A DNA stretch of 64,000 nt from Halichondria panicea. Taxonomy: Eukaryota > Porifera > Demospongiae > Suberitida > Halichondriidae. The translations under genes were made by a program, and so were the position numbers. This document shows positions 35,980 through 49,000 of the stretch, piece by piece. The DNA is taken from contig NC_087389.1 in NCBI RefSeq assembly GCF_963675165.1, forward strand, positions 4,696,620-4,760,619, written 5' to 3'. The first letter of the stretch is position 1; each line of letters begins with the position of its first letter. Below the pieces are notes generated by a model, which was not told where the DNA came from, ran no database searches, and saw nothing but the letters and a program-made list of their open reading frames with translations.

Positions 35980-36187
35980 TCTATTGAGACGAGTTTGGCT
36001 TGAAATTGAGTCGACAAACAAAGAAAACCAGAAACCTTTGTCACACGTATAAAAATATTTCAGGTGAGAATGGAGTTAACTTCAATGACCTTTGACCCGA
36101 TTGCAAGTGGATTCCAAGCCCAAGGTTAGAGGTCGAAGGTCATTGACCTTCAGGGCTAGTGGATAAAGATTGGCTGTAGAATTAGAA
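35980..36187. promoter_or_regulatory. Bidirectional promoter with two DR1 nuclear-receptor sites
   Basis: 208 bp separate the start codons of SSR4 (left) and GRIPAP1 (right), so the promoter is probably shared. 36086-36098 reads TGACCT-T-TGACCC, a perfect direct repeat with 1-bp spacing on the minus strand. 36130-36142 reads AGGTCG-A-AGGTCA on the plus strand, one base off consensus. A further half-site TGACCT follows at 36144-36149. DR1 sites are bound by HNF4, COUP-TF and RXR-type receptors; sponges have NR2-type receptors. Binding here is inference. Confidence 0.6.
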
Positions 36188-39100
36188 ATGGCTACTGACT
36201 GTGCTAGTGCTGAAGCTGGCAGCACGATGCTCTCCATCGAGAAGTCGGAGTTTGAGCGGTTGCAGGTGAGAGGGTTCTCTATAGCTCATGGCTGGTTGCT
36301 TTGGCATGGTTTGCAAGCTTGTGAAGACCCATATCCATTGCATATAGCTCCGATACATAATGAATCCATCTAGTTTGATTCCATTTGTAGGGTATGCTCA
36401 CAGTGGGAGTGGGTTTGTGCGCTGTATTTCTAGAGTTAGTTAGAGTGGACAGTATGAAGTAACTATCTGTTCTTGCAATTTCGTCTAGCCTCGATTCTAG
36501 GCAGCAATACAAAAAGCTGAACCTCTATTAAATACTCGTGTAATAAACAAGCTCTTACATGTAGTCAAATAGCTGCCTCTTAAATATTAAAACCTAGCCA
36601 CAATTCTCCCACCTCTCATTAAGTTAACTCTTACTTGTGCTATCGATATTTTCATTGTCTAATCCTCTCCCTCACACACAGACCCAGCTGATAGACCTGA
36701 GGACTGCCAACTACACTGTCAAAGAGGAGCACTCCAAACTAAAGACAGGTCACTACAGTCAGTGTGTTATTAGTGTTTGTGCAATGAGTGGATGAGGAAT
36801 GTGTTGTAGTCATAGGTCGATGGAGGGTAATACCGTATAGACAGGGATGTGCCCACACTTGTCGGGGTGGTGGTAGGTGGTCAGTGCTAACCACCTCTTA
36901 GGCACCCTAGTTTATCACATGTTAGGCGATAAATAATTGAGATTGAGTATTGAAAATAGCCACCAATTCCCTGAACAGTATAATTATACATGTACAAAGG
37001 GAATATTTTATATATGTGGGAATATTTTTATCTTCTGATCTGTGTGTGTGTGTGTGTAGCTGCTATTGTGTTGCCTAGTGATGGAATGTGTGTGATGAGG
37101 TTGTGGCATGTTCAGCAGCACCATTATTAATAGCACTCATAGTAATGCCCAGCCTGTTTGGTATACATTAACAAGTATTTGTAATCATAGATAGTCATAA
37201 TAAGTGATAATTTACTGAAACCTGGTACTAATAGAATACGCCGTGATCCCGCTAGAAAAACATTTGCAATGTGAAAAGTCGCTAGGATTGGCCGGGGAAA
37301 GCACCAAAAAGTGTGGAAACATGAAATCCGGCGAGAGAATAGCTTCACATGTACATTTTTCGCGAAATGTTTCATTTGATAATAATTATCACCCATATCA
37401 ACTGTACTGTAACTATGCAGAGGTGACCCAGCTGCAGTCTACACTACAGACTCAGACCAGGGAGCTGGAGAAAGCCAACAAGGTACTTACTCATCCATCC
37501 GCTCTCCTAGATATACTGTTCACTGACATTACTGATGATTTCTTTTGTCCCCTCCAGACTATTCAAAGAAGCAAAAAAGCCAGGGTGAGAACATGTGTTT
37601 AATGCAGCACCTTGAAGTGGGTACATTTCTATGGTAACCAGGGAGGACCAAATTCTTTGCATCTTTATTTAGAAATTGCGGTTTTATTTGAAGCTTGAAT
37701 TTGTTCTATCCAGGAGGTGTCTGCTTTGGTTGAGGAGAATGATCGGCTACAGCAGAAGATGGAGGTGAGATAGTGGGTATAGCATTACAAGTATTACTGT
37801 GGGAATAACCTACATGACTATGATAATGAATATACCAAACTAGGACTATTGGCATACATGTAGGGAGCAGTATATCTTCAAGGATATTGTGGTTTCAGTG
37901 GCTTTTGTCCATACATGTACGTACATGTGTAACGGTTTTTTGATCTAGACATGTTGTAACTCTCATGAACTTGAATGTACACGTCTCTTGTTTTCTCACC
38001 CCTACAGACTCAGGAGGAGGACTTTCGACTACAAAACAAGACTCTAATGGACGAGCTGTCACGGGTGAGTGGGTCTAGCTACATGTTGTGTGTAGAATAT
38101 TGACACTGCAGTGAACCGTGTCTATAGCGGTGGCCCTTGGCCCTTGGGCAGACCAACAGTGGCTGTAATAAAGAGATGGCTTGTTAACACATGCAGAGAC
38201 TTAGGGGTCCATTAACCTGCCTGTATTATAGAGGGTGACCTGCTTACATGTCCACAATAGACTGGCTTCACTGTTACAGTACTATTACGTACACGTACAG
38301 TAAGCAGGGTCATGATTATCTACAGGTAATGGATGAGAAAGAACACGCCTCGTCTGAACTAGACGATCTGCGTCAGAGGACAGCAAACAAATTGGGCGGT
38401 GACTCTCCCAAAATGGGTGAGGCTGGAGGTGTGGCCAGTGAGGAGGTGACATACCTGAAGGCTGAGAATTCGGCCTTGCAAAAGTCTATTCAGAGTAAGT
38501 ACAGCTTTCCAAACAATAACTTTTTTACACATAAGCTTTTACAATTTTATTGTGTAAGTGTTTAGTCGTACAGTACAGCCATGTACAGTTGCGCTGGTAT
38601 CAATCGTATCAGGGATTAATTTACCCCGGAATTTCATTTCACAATTTCGTGCATCAGGTACAATCTCAGACAGGGCTATTGTAGGGTGTTTTGATAGCTA
38701 TATACTTTGTGTCTTAGATAAGATAGTGCGTTTTCACAATTAAATAATACATTTTGTTGCCCTTTGAAATATACCTACATATACTAGAATATACTGCCTC
38801 AGCGCGAATGCACCAGGAGCTTAATGTTAATCTCTGCATGTTCTTTGAATTCAGTGATTTATCTGTGTTAACGTATTAAACTGTTGTATTTGCAGCCCTC
38901 CAGGAGAGGTTGACGGACCACACTGACTCGGGAGAGGGGTGAGTGACTGGGGTGTGTGTTGTGGGTGTGGTCATTTTTACTGGAGCTCTCTTTCCCACAG
39001 AAATGGAGAACAATCAGAGGATTCGGGCACTACAGAAAAAGGTATGTTTCATACTCAAGTTATCTGCCCCGAATTTTAATTGGTAGTTATTTTCAATCCT

Positions 39101-39593
39101 CAATCTCACCTGTAGTAAACTAGGTCCAAACCATACGTGTTGTCTCAGGGTGGTTAGTACCAACCAACCACTGACCCAGTGTGAGCACATGCATCCCCCT
39201 GCATACACTGTACACTAATAGGTTCATTTGCTGTTAATGTCAATTACCTAACATTCCTTGTCGTCCAGTGCTTGCCCTCGAGTTGAGACTGGCGACTGAA
39301 GAGGAGGAGAAGAAGTTACTGAGACAGCAACTTGAAGAGTTACAGGTAATCATATCAACTTAATCACAGGGGCTGACTCAATCCCGGGGGTGCTGATCGA
39401 TAATTATATTGAAGCTAAGATTCTTGTTTTAACTGTCTGTGTTGTAGGTCAGTGTACGCAAGCAGCAGGCGGAGCTTCAGTCAGAGCTGGACAAGGTGAG
39501 TGGGCGTTGGTGTCTCGTAGTGTTCATGCATGGTTACTGTTTCGTTCATTTGCTTCTAGTGGATGGATAAAGCAAAGAAGAAACAGGACAGGT

Positions 39594-39674
<81 letters not shown>

Positions 39675-42600
39675 TGTCGTGCGTGTATTGTGTGTGTGTG
39701 TGGGGGTAGGCTCGATTCCAGGCCGCAATGAATGGGAAAAAAACCACCATACAAAATGCCTGGAATCGAGGCTAGGGAAGGGTGTTTAGTAGAACCACGA
39801 ATCAAACAGTATTAACAATACATAACTGTTGTATCAATTAACTTGCCTGTCAACTGAACGCATGTTCTTGTTTGCACTGTGTGTCTAACATTCCTGTAGT
39901 GCATGTAACTTATAAATTCTCGTACAATTGTAAGAGTTGTGTACAGTGTAGCCACAATGCCTCCTCCCCCTCTCAGTTTGGTTCAGCTCCAGGAGGAGAA
40001 AGAGAAACACTTCCAAGAGAGTAGGTCATCGTTTGAGGAAATGGTGCGCTCTAAGGACCACCAGATCGGAGGGTTGCAGTCCAAACTGGAGGCACTAAAG
40101 AACGACCTCAACTCTAGGAAAGAGGTGTGTGTTGATTGGTTGGAGTAAGACACGCTGCTACCCTTGCATTAATTTTTAAACACAGAATTTTAAAACACAG
40201 TTTGCAAATGTTCCATAATCCTTACTACCTTAAATTTTTTATATGTCCTTATAGCGCCACATTTTTGAGTAAGTATATATTTCGCGGATTGCTCAACATG
40301 AATGTTTCTTTCATGGATATATCCTCTTTGCACTACCGAAGTGTACAATAATTCCAAATTTCGAGGTATGTAATTTTCGAGGTTTAGGTCAATCCGCGAA
40401 AACTGCAAAAATGATATGTATTGGCACTTTTATGGGTTGCAATAATTCATTCGAGTTATTTGGTCTCCTGATGCAGATATCTACGGCTGGACAGGAGATA
40501 GCCAAGCAGCTGGAGTCTCTAAGGTACACAGTGTAAATTGCCTCGAGCTATTTGTGTGCTGGTCACAAGAGTGTGCATGTGTTGTGTTTTTGCTTAGCTA
40601 TAATTATGATGAGCTAATGAGCAGTGTTTCGCAATTTATGTTCAGCACTGAGAGAGAGGAGCTCAGTCTGAGATGCTCCACTCTGATAATGGTACGTACA
40701 CACTAATAGTACCATTAATTTTTATATTTAAATTAGAACCTTAACGTGCACATATACTTGTTCCACCCACCCACCCACCACACCCACTCACCACGCACAT
40801 ACACTTGCTCCACCCACCACACACACAGGACAAGGAGTCTCTGGTTGGAGAGCAGTCACGGATGGTTGCACTCACAGATGAGTTGGGTAAAGAGCTACAG
40901 CAGGCCAGACTGGAGGCAACAGAAGAGAAGAAGAGAAGTCAGAACCTTATTACTGAACTAGAGGTAAATTGAATGGCCATAACTTTAGTTTGGAATATCC
41001 AACTTCAAAGGCACATGTAAAACATGTGTTCTGTAGTTCTAAGAGAAATCTATCACATGAGGTATTTATTTCAGAGTTCATTCCGGCCCCAAAATCGATA
41101 ACTAAGGCCCAGGTCCATTAGGCAAAAATGGGCCTGATTGAGATTATTGCATGATGTGATTGGGCATGATTATAGAGAGCTTAAGAATGGGTGTTTTACG
41201 CGTACAATTGAAATTGAACTAAAGCATGACCAATCAAAGTATTACAGAATCACTTTGCCACCATTGTGTGCCCCTCCCCCCTCCAGGAGGCCAAGTTGTC
41301 TCAAGAGCAGCTGGCTGACCAGGTGGTTAAAACAAGTGAAGAGAAACACAAGCTGCAGCAGGAGGTAGACTCTCTGCAGAAGGTGAGGACGAGAGAGTGC
41401 TATTTTGAGGGTACTGCATGCTTCAGATAGAAGGGCCCTCGGCTGGAGGTAGTATTTACACTGTTGCAAGATTTTGAATGTACTGAGTGTGAGTGACAAA
41501 ATAACTGTGGAACTTTTTGTGTGATACGTTTGACTCTTATACTGAAAATGTGAATGTTTGGCTGGAATTAGTCTGTGGGATACATGCATGTACAAGTTTT
41601 TTGTTAGTTTCAGTGTTTTGATTCATTAACTGAGAGGTTTAAACAGTCCCGCTCGTTTGTCGTCTAGCTTGCTGAGAAGCGTAAGAACCTGCTCGACGAG
41701 ATGTCCATCAAGGGCCAACTCTCCTCCACAGAACAGCAGAAGAAGTTGGACGAGCTGGAGCAGGAGCATAGCGTAAGGGGGCGGGGTTATTGTTGTGGGC
41801 TGGGTGAGTAAATTGTTTCACTTTCACTACTGCAGGACCAGATCTCTAAACTGGAGTCAATGCTGCAACAGGAAAAGGTAATAATCATTTGATAGATCAG
41901 AGATCAACCCTATGAGCAGGCCACCCTCTTATAATACAGCCAGGTTGTGCCCCGTAGTCTCTATAGCATGTGTTGGACCTGTGTTAGCAGGACATCTCTT
42001 TATTACAGCCACACAGTTTGTCTGCCCAAGGGGTAACCTAAAAAAAACAACTTCACTGCACCACTGCGACCCACACACACACACACACATCCCCACACTC
42101 CACGTACCCAGTCGTACCTGCATACCCTCTCTGAAGCCAACGAGGAGCTGCCTAGTCTGAGAGAGCAAGCCGTCACTCTCGGGGAGAGGGTGGGGGAACT
42201 TGAGGTCCAGGTGACGGGACTCACGGAGGATCTAGAGGGGGAAAGAGAGGAACATGCTCGCAGGGTGGAGGAGCTGACCAATGAGAATGAGGAGACGATC
42301 AAGGTGGGGCTGGGGTGTACAATCGCAAATTATTCAATAGTTTATTGTTAGATTTCAGATTGTATTTAACTAACACATAAATGCATTATTTAACCACCAA
42401 CGATTATTCCCCCCCCTCAGGGTCTGAGTGATGAGTTGGAGGCAGGTAAAGAGGAGTTGAGTGTGTCCGCTGAGAGAGTACGAGAGCTTGAGATGGAGGT
42501 GGAGGATAAACAGGCAGGGGTCAAAATAGTTGAGAAAAAGTCAATGGCCTTGGTGAGTTGCTGTACATGTGTAGTAATCATCAATTATGCTATGGCAGTA

Positions 42601-45600
42601 TGCTTTGGTTATATTGCAGTAAGAGGCCACGCACGGGTATAGTAGTCGTTTGGTTTGTGTGACATCTGAGTCTGCTCACCTGGATGCCATAGCACTGCGT
42701 TTACAGCACGGATGCCTCCACAACAAGTTGTTAATAGTGGTAGATTTTGATGTTAAAGCTTCGTTATCAAATAAAAGCGAGCAAAAGCTAAGAAATTTGA
42801 ACTTGTACGTTGGTGCATAGCTAGCTACACATGTAGCTACGCCCTTTATTCGAGGCACAACATGTACATATATTTGCAGCTGCAGTGATCCTGTACCCTA
42901 TTCCTGAACAATGGAAAAGGGTCACTAAAGTAGAAAGCTAGAATTATGATTGGAGTTGTTGTTTCTTTGCTTACGAGTACATACCAGGAACCATATTTCT
43001 AAGACTCTAAGTCTTCTTTGTTGACTTTGCTGTGATCCTAGTCCACAATGCATGTCTCATACATACATCTCAAAATGTCAGTGTGTCTCTAACTAACTCC
43101 TGTTACTTGCTGCTTAGCCAGCATTCACTATTTATATCTTATAATTATTATATTTTAGATCTTTATTATTCATGTCAACAGCCGAGGGTTAGCACTTCAG
43201 TGCTCTATTTACATGCATGGCCAGTCTGATACACTGTATACAAGATATTGGTACACCGTTCCCTTTGATCTTAGGTGTCAAATTGCCACAAGGCGGCAGG
43301 TCCACTTGTAGCATGTTTTTAATGCTATAGCCTACAGAGTCATTGTTTTGTTGGAGGGTGGCAGGCTAGGGGAAGTAAGTACAAATAATATACAGTGTGA
43401 TAAAAGGCTGTAAGGGTGTGTTTGAGTGGCTAGGGAGGTAGTACAACTGTAGACAGTCTGACAATAATGTGTGAGTGTGTTCTTTGTGTCCCCTCCAGCT
43501 CTGTGTGTGTTTGAGTGGCTAGGTAGGGAGTAGATAGTCTGACAATAATGTGTGAGTGTGTTCTTTGTGTCCCCTCCAGCTCTGTGTGTGTTTGAGTGGC
43601 TAGGTAGGGAGTAGATAGTCTGACAATAATGTGTGAGTGTGTTCTTTGTGTCCCCTCCAGCTCAAAGACTTGAAGCAACAGTTGAAACAGATGCAGAAGA
43701 GAGAGGAGAGACTACAGGAGCAGCTGAACCAACTCAAGGGAGGAGTGTGTGAGTCACTCCCTGTTACCATAGCTCCTGCCTGCAATAGAAAATGAATCTC
43801 ATAACCTTGTTGGTCCCCCTCTACCTAATTATAATTTGCATTTAAAATCTTGTTTACCCGTTTTTTACAGCTCTGGACTACACCTCCATGCCTTCACACG
43901 AGTCAATTGCTGACTCAGCGTCTAAACACAGCAGGTACAGTACACGAACTATCATTACTTACGTGCGTACATGTAGTTGTATCTGTGCAATGAAACTCTG
44001 TCACCTTTGGGGCAGACCAACAGTGGCTGTAATAAAGAGGTGGCCTGCTAACACATGTCCAAACACATGCTGTGGAGGCTTTGCGGCCCATGTATTATAG
44101 AGGATGGCCTGCTAACACAGGTCTAAGTACATGCTATGGAGACTTTCTAGATCGAGGGTGACCTTCTTACAGGCTGACTTTACTTACTGAAATGAACATT
44201 GCTAATGTCCTATGTATTGTTTTGCTCCTCTAGGGACAGTAGTCTGTCGTCGATGCGAGGTATTCGTGAGGGAGGGGCTGAAGGTCTCAATAGCCCACTG
44301 TCTGGGTTGTCAGGCGCCTCTTTGGTGAGTGGGTGTTGTCTCTAGTTATCACAACTTAGATGGTATTGTTTTGAGTTATCACAACTTGTGGTTGAGGGTA
44401 TTATTACAGAACGGAAATTGTGTGAAATCAAGTATAATTATTGTGGTTGCGTAGGGTTTCTTGTGAAGCCCTAAAAACCTCACTCACAATAATGTGAATG
44501 TGAGGAATGCAATGCCTTAGGTGAATTAACAAAAAGCACAGAGACAAAAGTTTGGCATACAGTCATCACCTCACTGTCTCCCTGATACACTGTATACTGT
44601 ATACACATGTTAGTGGTGCAGCTATAATGTTGTTTATGCATGTGAAGTGTTTACAGTATTTCCTTCCTACAGTTGAGTGGACAAGTCTCTGTGAATGAGG
44701 AGACTACAGAACTACTGGGGAGGGTAGCCGAGCTACAAGAGGACAAGTGGGCACTGGAAGCAAGGGTTTGTCAATGATAGCTTTGTGGACCCCTTACCAT
44801 ATACACATAGTACAGCAACACTCTTACTCTGCCAGTCGTGATTTTGACATAATTATTATTATGATTGTAGGTTTCACATTTGGAGAATACTGGATCTGCT
44901 TTGGCTGAGGATGTTATTCAGAAATCAGAGATTATCAAATCTTACTTCATGGCTAACAAAGCTGGTGAGATGAGTATTGTGCTTGTATGGCACTATTGTT
45001 TGTGTGAGGTGAATTTATCTGTAGACTATTGGAGTGCTGTGGCTTCATTAATGGCTTCGTTAATCTGCAATTAGCTATGTATACTGTAAGTACAAATTCC
45101 CATCCGTTTTACACATACAGGTACATGTGCATGTAGTACATGTGCCTAACTTATGTTACCTCTCCACTTGACCCCCCAACACCCACCCACATACCACACA
45201 CACACATAGATCACTCGCCGGTGGTCCCCAAGCGTTCCCCGACTGATAAGATGTCCCCTATGCGACTGGTGAACTGGGCCAAGGGGGGCGGGGCTAAGGG
45301 TGACGAGGTTCTTGCTGAGATCAACAGGAAGATGCAAAGAGCACTAGAGGAAGCTCTTATGAAGAATATTCACCTGCACGAGGTGAGTACTGTGTGGGTG
45401 TGTGCTTTAGCTTACGCTTGTTGAGAGGGTTGTACATTCAGTTCGTGCAATTATAACCCATCAGCCTGGAAAGATTCTGTAAAGGTGGTGTACTGTTCAT
45501 GTAAAAGCTTCATGTTATACATGTAGATTACGCTTGTGTAGCTCTCTGTCAGTATAATTATTATGTACAAGCATTTCTGTCAAAATGTTGACAGTCTGAA

Positions 45601-45899
45601 TTTCATACAGTGTGTAATATACCAACAACCCATAGACATTTGCCCCACAGTCTTGCATTTCCAAGCTCTCTCTCTCAACACAATCATATGCATGCATACA
45701 TTGTACTATAATAGCTACCCATGCAATTAATAATGTGTACCCCCTGTGATGATATGCCCCCCCCCCCCTCCAGAATATTGAGATGCTAACGACTGAATTG
45801 GAGAAACAGCCTTCACAAAGAGTCAAGACGAAGGTGGCATCTAGCGGGGAAGACTCTGAACTAGAAACTGTTCCAAAAACAAACAATGAACAAACATAG
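36188..45899 (+). CDS. GRIPAP1: GRIP1-associated protein 1 (GRASP-1), coiled-coil endosomal protein
   Basis: 28 exons, all in phase, 807 aa (human about 840): 36188-36265, 36682-36748, 37421-37482, 37558-37584, 37714-37764, 38008-38064, 38326-38494, 38896-38938, 39001-39041, 39269-39345, 39448-39495, 39560-39591, 39977-40124, 40477-40523, 40646-40691, 40829-40963, 41287-41382, 41668-41772, 41836-41877, 42112-42303, 42421-42552, 43661-43748, 43871-43934, 44234-44324, 44673-44765, 44871-44964, 45210-45382, 45774-45899. The protein is almost wholly coiled coil. Family-specific stretches are QEEDFRLQNKTLM near residue 95 and, near the end, ALAEDVIQKSEIIKSYFM and EINRKMQRALEEALMKNIHLHE. GRASP-1 is a Rab4 effector in recycling endosomes that links to syntaxin-13 and, in vertebrates, GRIP1 and AMPA receptors. 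Exon 8-9 junction is the least certain. Confidence 0.9.
39590..39712. repeat. GT and GCGT microsatellite in GRIPAP1 intron 12
   Basis: About 28 bp of (GT)n followed by about 45 bp of (GCGT)n and more GT, starting right at the 5' splice site of the intron after exon 12 (39591). Long spurious reading frames on both strands arise from it. Confidence 0.9.
39707..39774. repeat. Hairpin repeat of the TAGCCTCGATTCCAGGCC family
   Basis: The ends are inverted (ggctcgattccaggccg and the reverse complement at 39757-39774) around about 35 bp. It is one of at least seven related copies in the window. Confidence 0.6.
43414..43660. repeat. Three 81-bp tandem repeats at the GRIPAP1 exon 22 acceptor
   Basis: The unit ends 'ttctttgtgtcccctccag'. 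Possible acceptor AGs fall at 43498, 43579 and 43660, exactly 81 bp apart; the last is the one used by exon 22. The first unit is slightly diverged, the second and third almost identical. Because the unit is 27 codons long, choice of acceptor would not change the downstream frame, but the first two would add unrelated codons. Confidence 0.85.
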
Positions 45900-46039
45900 G
45901 ATCTCAGTACAACTTCTGTTTTATATAATTATGTCATGTTTTCATATCTAGTTGCATAAACGATAAAAAAGTTCGTGATACAAAAGAACATTTACTACTA
46001 TATAATTATAATGAACGTTAAGTCACAATCAAGCTATAA
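45900..46039. other. 140-bp gap between convergent stop codons
   Basis: GRIPAP1 ends at 45899 and NLR1 ends at 46040 on the other strand. Both 3' UTRs must fit in or cross this gap, so overlapping transcripts are likely. Confidence 0.6.
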
Positions 46040-49000
46040 CTAGTACATGCAGTACTTTCTCCTAATAGCTGATGACAAGTCTCCATAATCAATGTCATGG
46101 AGAGCGTCGGCAATATTGCTCCAAGTTATTCCTCGACTCTTGTGGTTTTTGGCAATGAACTGGAACAGGGCAATCTTTTGACCTTCGGTATCTGAGAGAT
46201 TTAATGTGAACTGTAATCCAATGCTTTTACAATCCATATATGTTGTTTGATTTACCGAACGGATGGTCTTGCTGGATGACCTCCAGTCGGTATTGGGGAA
46301 TGTCCAAATTGACCCCAAACTGTATTGGTTTTGTGAGTGTCTTGAGCTCCTTGTCCAGAATATTAATAGTCAACTCTGGAGGGACTGATGGATGGGAGAG
46401 GGAGATTAGTATACTATAATGTACTTGCAATGAGTGTGCGTATAATTATAATTATAGCGTTAGAGTAAAAAGTATTAGTGGCAGGTGCTCTACCTGAACT
46501 GACTTGAGTTGTTTTTGTTGGTAAACTTGGGAGGGATGGTTCATCTTTACTAGAGTAAGCAACTGATACAACAGAATCTGTATATATAATATGCATGTGT
46601 TTGTTATGTGAGGGTCCATGCCGGCCAGGTGTAAGAGATTTGAAAAGCTAGTTTCATCTTTATAGTTTCAGCTATGTATCCAAGGCTTAGAAAGATATTA
46701 TACTCAAGCGGTTATACTTCACCTGTTTCCTCTCGCTCCGTAATTATTTGGGTAGACTGTACGGTAGGACAGGTAGGCTCATCGTTGGGTGGTTCTATAG
46801 CTTGAGGAGAATTCTGGTTATGGGCACGAAGGTCTGGAAAGAAGATCACATAACTGGCAACATTACTCTCAGTGTCCAGTGCATTGTCTGTTTGGTTGAG
46901 CTGCAATAAGATCAGATTAAAATCAAATGTTCACATAAAAATAATGTGCTACATGCATGCACTCACGTCAAATAGTTCAGCTATCTCTGATAGTAGCGCA
47001 TCCCAAAGTTCATAAAAAATAGGAGTCATCTATATAGATTAAAATGATAGTGTCTATACGCCCATAATTAGATAAAGAGACTTATACCTGTGGAGGTAAA
47101 GATGTTCTCTCCCATTCATTCAACACTGCGGTTCTACGTGATTCATCTATGACCTGCAAAGTATAAAGTAATGATAATAATGAACCACAACAAAGTATAA
47201 GTACCTTCAACTGATTGTTGCACATAAGTATCAACTCCTCGCTCACAGGATTACCACCGAGAGCAACGGTATCATCCTCATCATCACTCTCGACGTTGAG
47301 GTTTTTCAGTCTAGGGAACAGCTCTGGTAAACACTCAGTGAGAGCTATCACTCCTCCATCATCAATGCAGTTGTTTATGAGGAGTAACAACTTTAAATTT
47401 CTACATGTCACATTGGCAGACTTGAGATGTTGGATAAGCATTATGATGTCGGTAGAGGTGAGAGAACAGTCAGAGCAGCTAAGGCCTTCCAGTGATTGAA
47501 ATGCTTGAAGAATCTTTGCCAGTAAGAGAGTTCCAGCAGCTCCACTGAAATTGCAGTTAGTTAAAGCCATCACTGTTAAACTGTTTGGGTGAATATCCAG
47601 CATCTCACAGGTGACTGTGTATTGAGACTCTGAAGTGGTGAGATGGGTAGCTGATAAATCTATGTAAGTCAATCCTAACGGAATGTTCTCTATAACGACA
47701 CATAATCCAGGTAAACCAAGATTATTCTTAGAGAGTGATAATTCTACCAGATCAGGACAGTGAGGGGCAATCGACTGTAAGAGGGTGGTCAGTAGAGCTC
47801 CATTGACGTCAGCATCGTCAGTGAGGGTGTTGGTGAGCTGCAGTACTTTCAGGTTGAAAAGAATACCAGACTGTACAGCTGTCTCTAATGACTGTATGCC
47901 AGACACTCCAAGAGGGTTCTCGGATAAGTCCAGTTCTGTGAGGTTGGTACAAGAAGTGTGCGTGAATGAAGACATCACGTTAGTCAAGTTGTTTTTCGGC
48001 AAAGAGATTTCATTTAAAGCAGTAAAGGCAGTTGAAGCTCTCTTGAATAGATCAGCAACACCTTTGTCAGTCAACTTAGTCTGCTGTAGGGATAATTTTT
48101 GGACTTCTAGTTTACCATTCGCATTCGAAAGTATGTCAGTTAGTTCCTTCAACAGCTTATCATTGATTGCACAATCGAATATGTTGATATCCATAACACA
48201 CCTCTGTGTAGTATGACGAAGAACATAGAATCTAGCTATAAAGTCGAAGGGAGTGCTGACAGTGTTTAATAGATGTTGTCCATGCATTACACAAACTTTT
48301 GTTGAGAAGCCAGGGTTTAAAGCTTCGAAAGCCACATCAAATAAAGTCATAAAACTAAACTCCTTACTAGCCACCAGCATTAAACCATCACTCAAACTGA
48401 TCATCTTATCACTACAACTACCATTGTGTTTACTAGCAAGACCAAACATAAATCTCCACACCATTTTGAACCCGTATCTCCTAGAATTAGCCTTAACAAC
48501 CTTCAGTTTCTCTTTATTGGGTAGAGTAGCAAGATGGAGGGCAGCCAAGAACTCTTGGATGGTCAGGTGAGCAAAGTGAAAAGACAGGCCATGACCAACA
48601 GGTAGAAGTGATCGTGCAGACTGCAACAGACCAAAGCACTGCAACTTGTCACCAACGTTGGGTAATCGAGAGGACAATTCGTCTTCTGAGAAAACCAGCT
48701 GATCTAGTAATAAGCACTCATAGGCAAACTCACAAATCAACCAAAATGTATCTTGTAGATTGTTGGGAATCTTGTCAAACCTGTTGAGGCCAATTGGACA
48801 ATCAGGGAACTTCTTTTTGATGTTGCGAAGGATAATACTAAGAATAATTTGAGTGTACAGCTCAGTTAGTGTACGAGGAAGTTCTTGGTCTAAAGTGTGC
48901 CACAAGTTACAAACAATGGCACAATTGAGGGGCACAGAACACACACTCTGAATGACTGGGTTGTTTTCAAGCTGCTCGATAAGAGAAGAAGCTTTCTCTG

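Noticed and set aside
39524-39805. Histidine/threonine-rich and cysteine-rich reading frames
   Set aside because: Products of the GT/GCGT microsatellite in GRIPAP1 intron 12.
43430-43678. Minus-strand reading frame with a repeated 27-residue unit
   Set aside because: It is the 81-bp tandem repeat read on the antisense strand; the repeat lies in an intron of GRIPAP1.
47785-48216. 143-codon plus-strand reading frame
   Set aside because: Antisense shadow of the NLR1 leucine-rich repeats; the matching shadow appears in NLR2.
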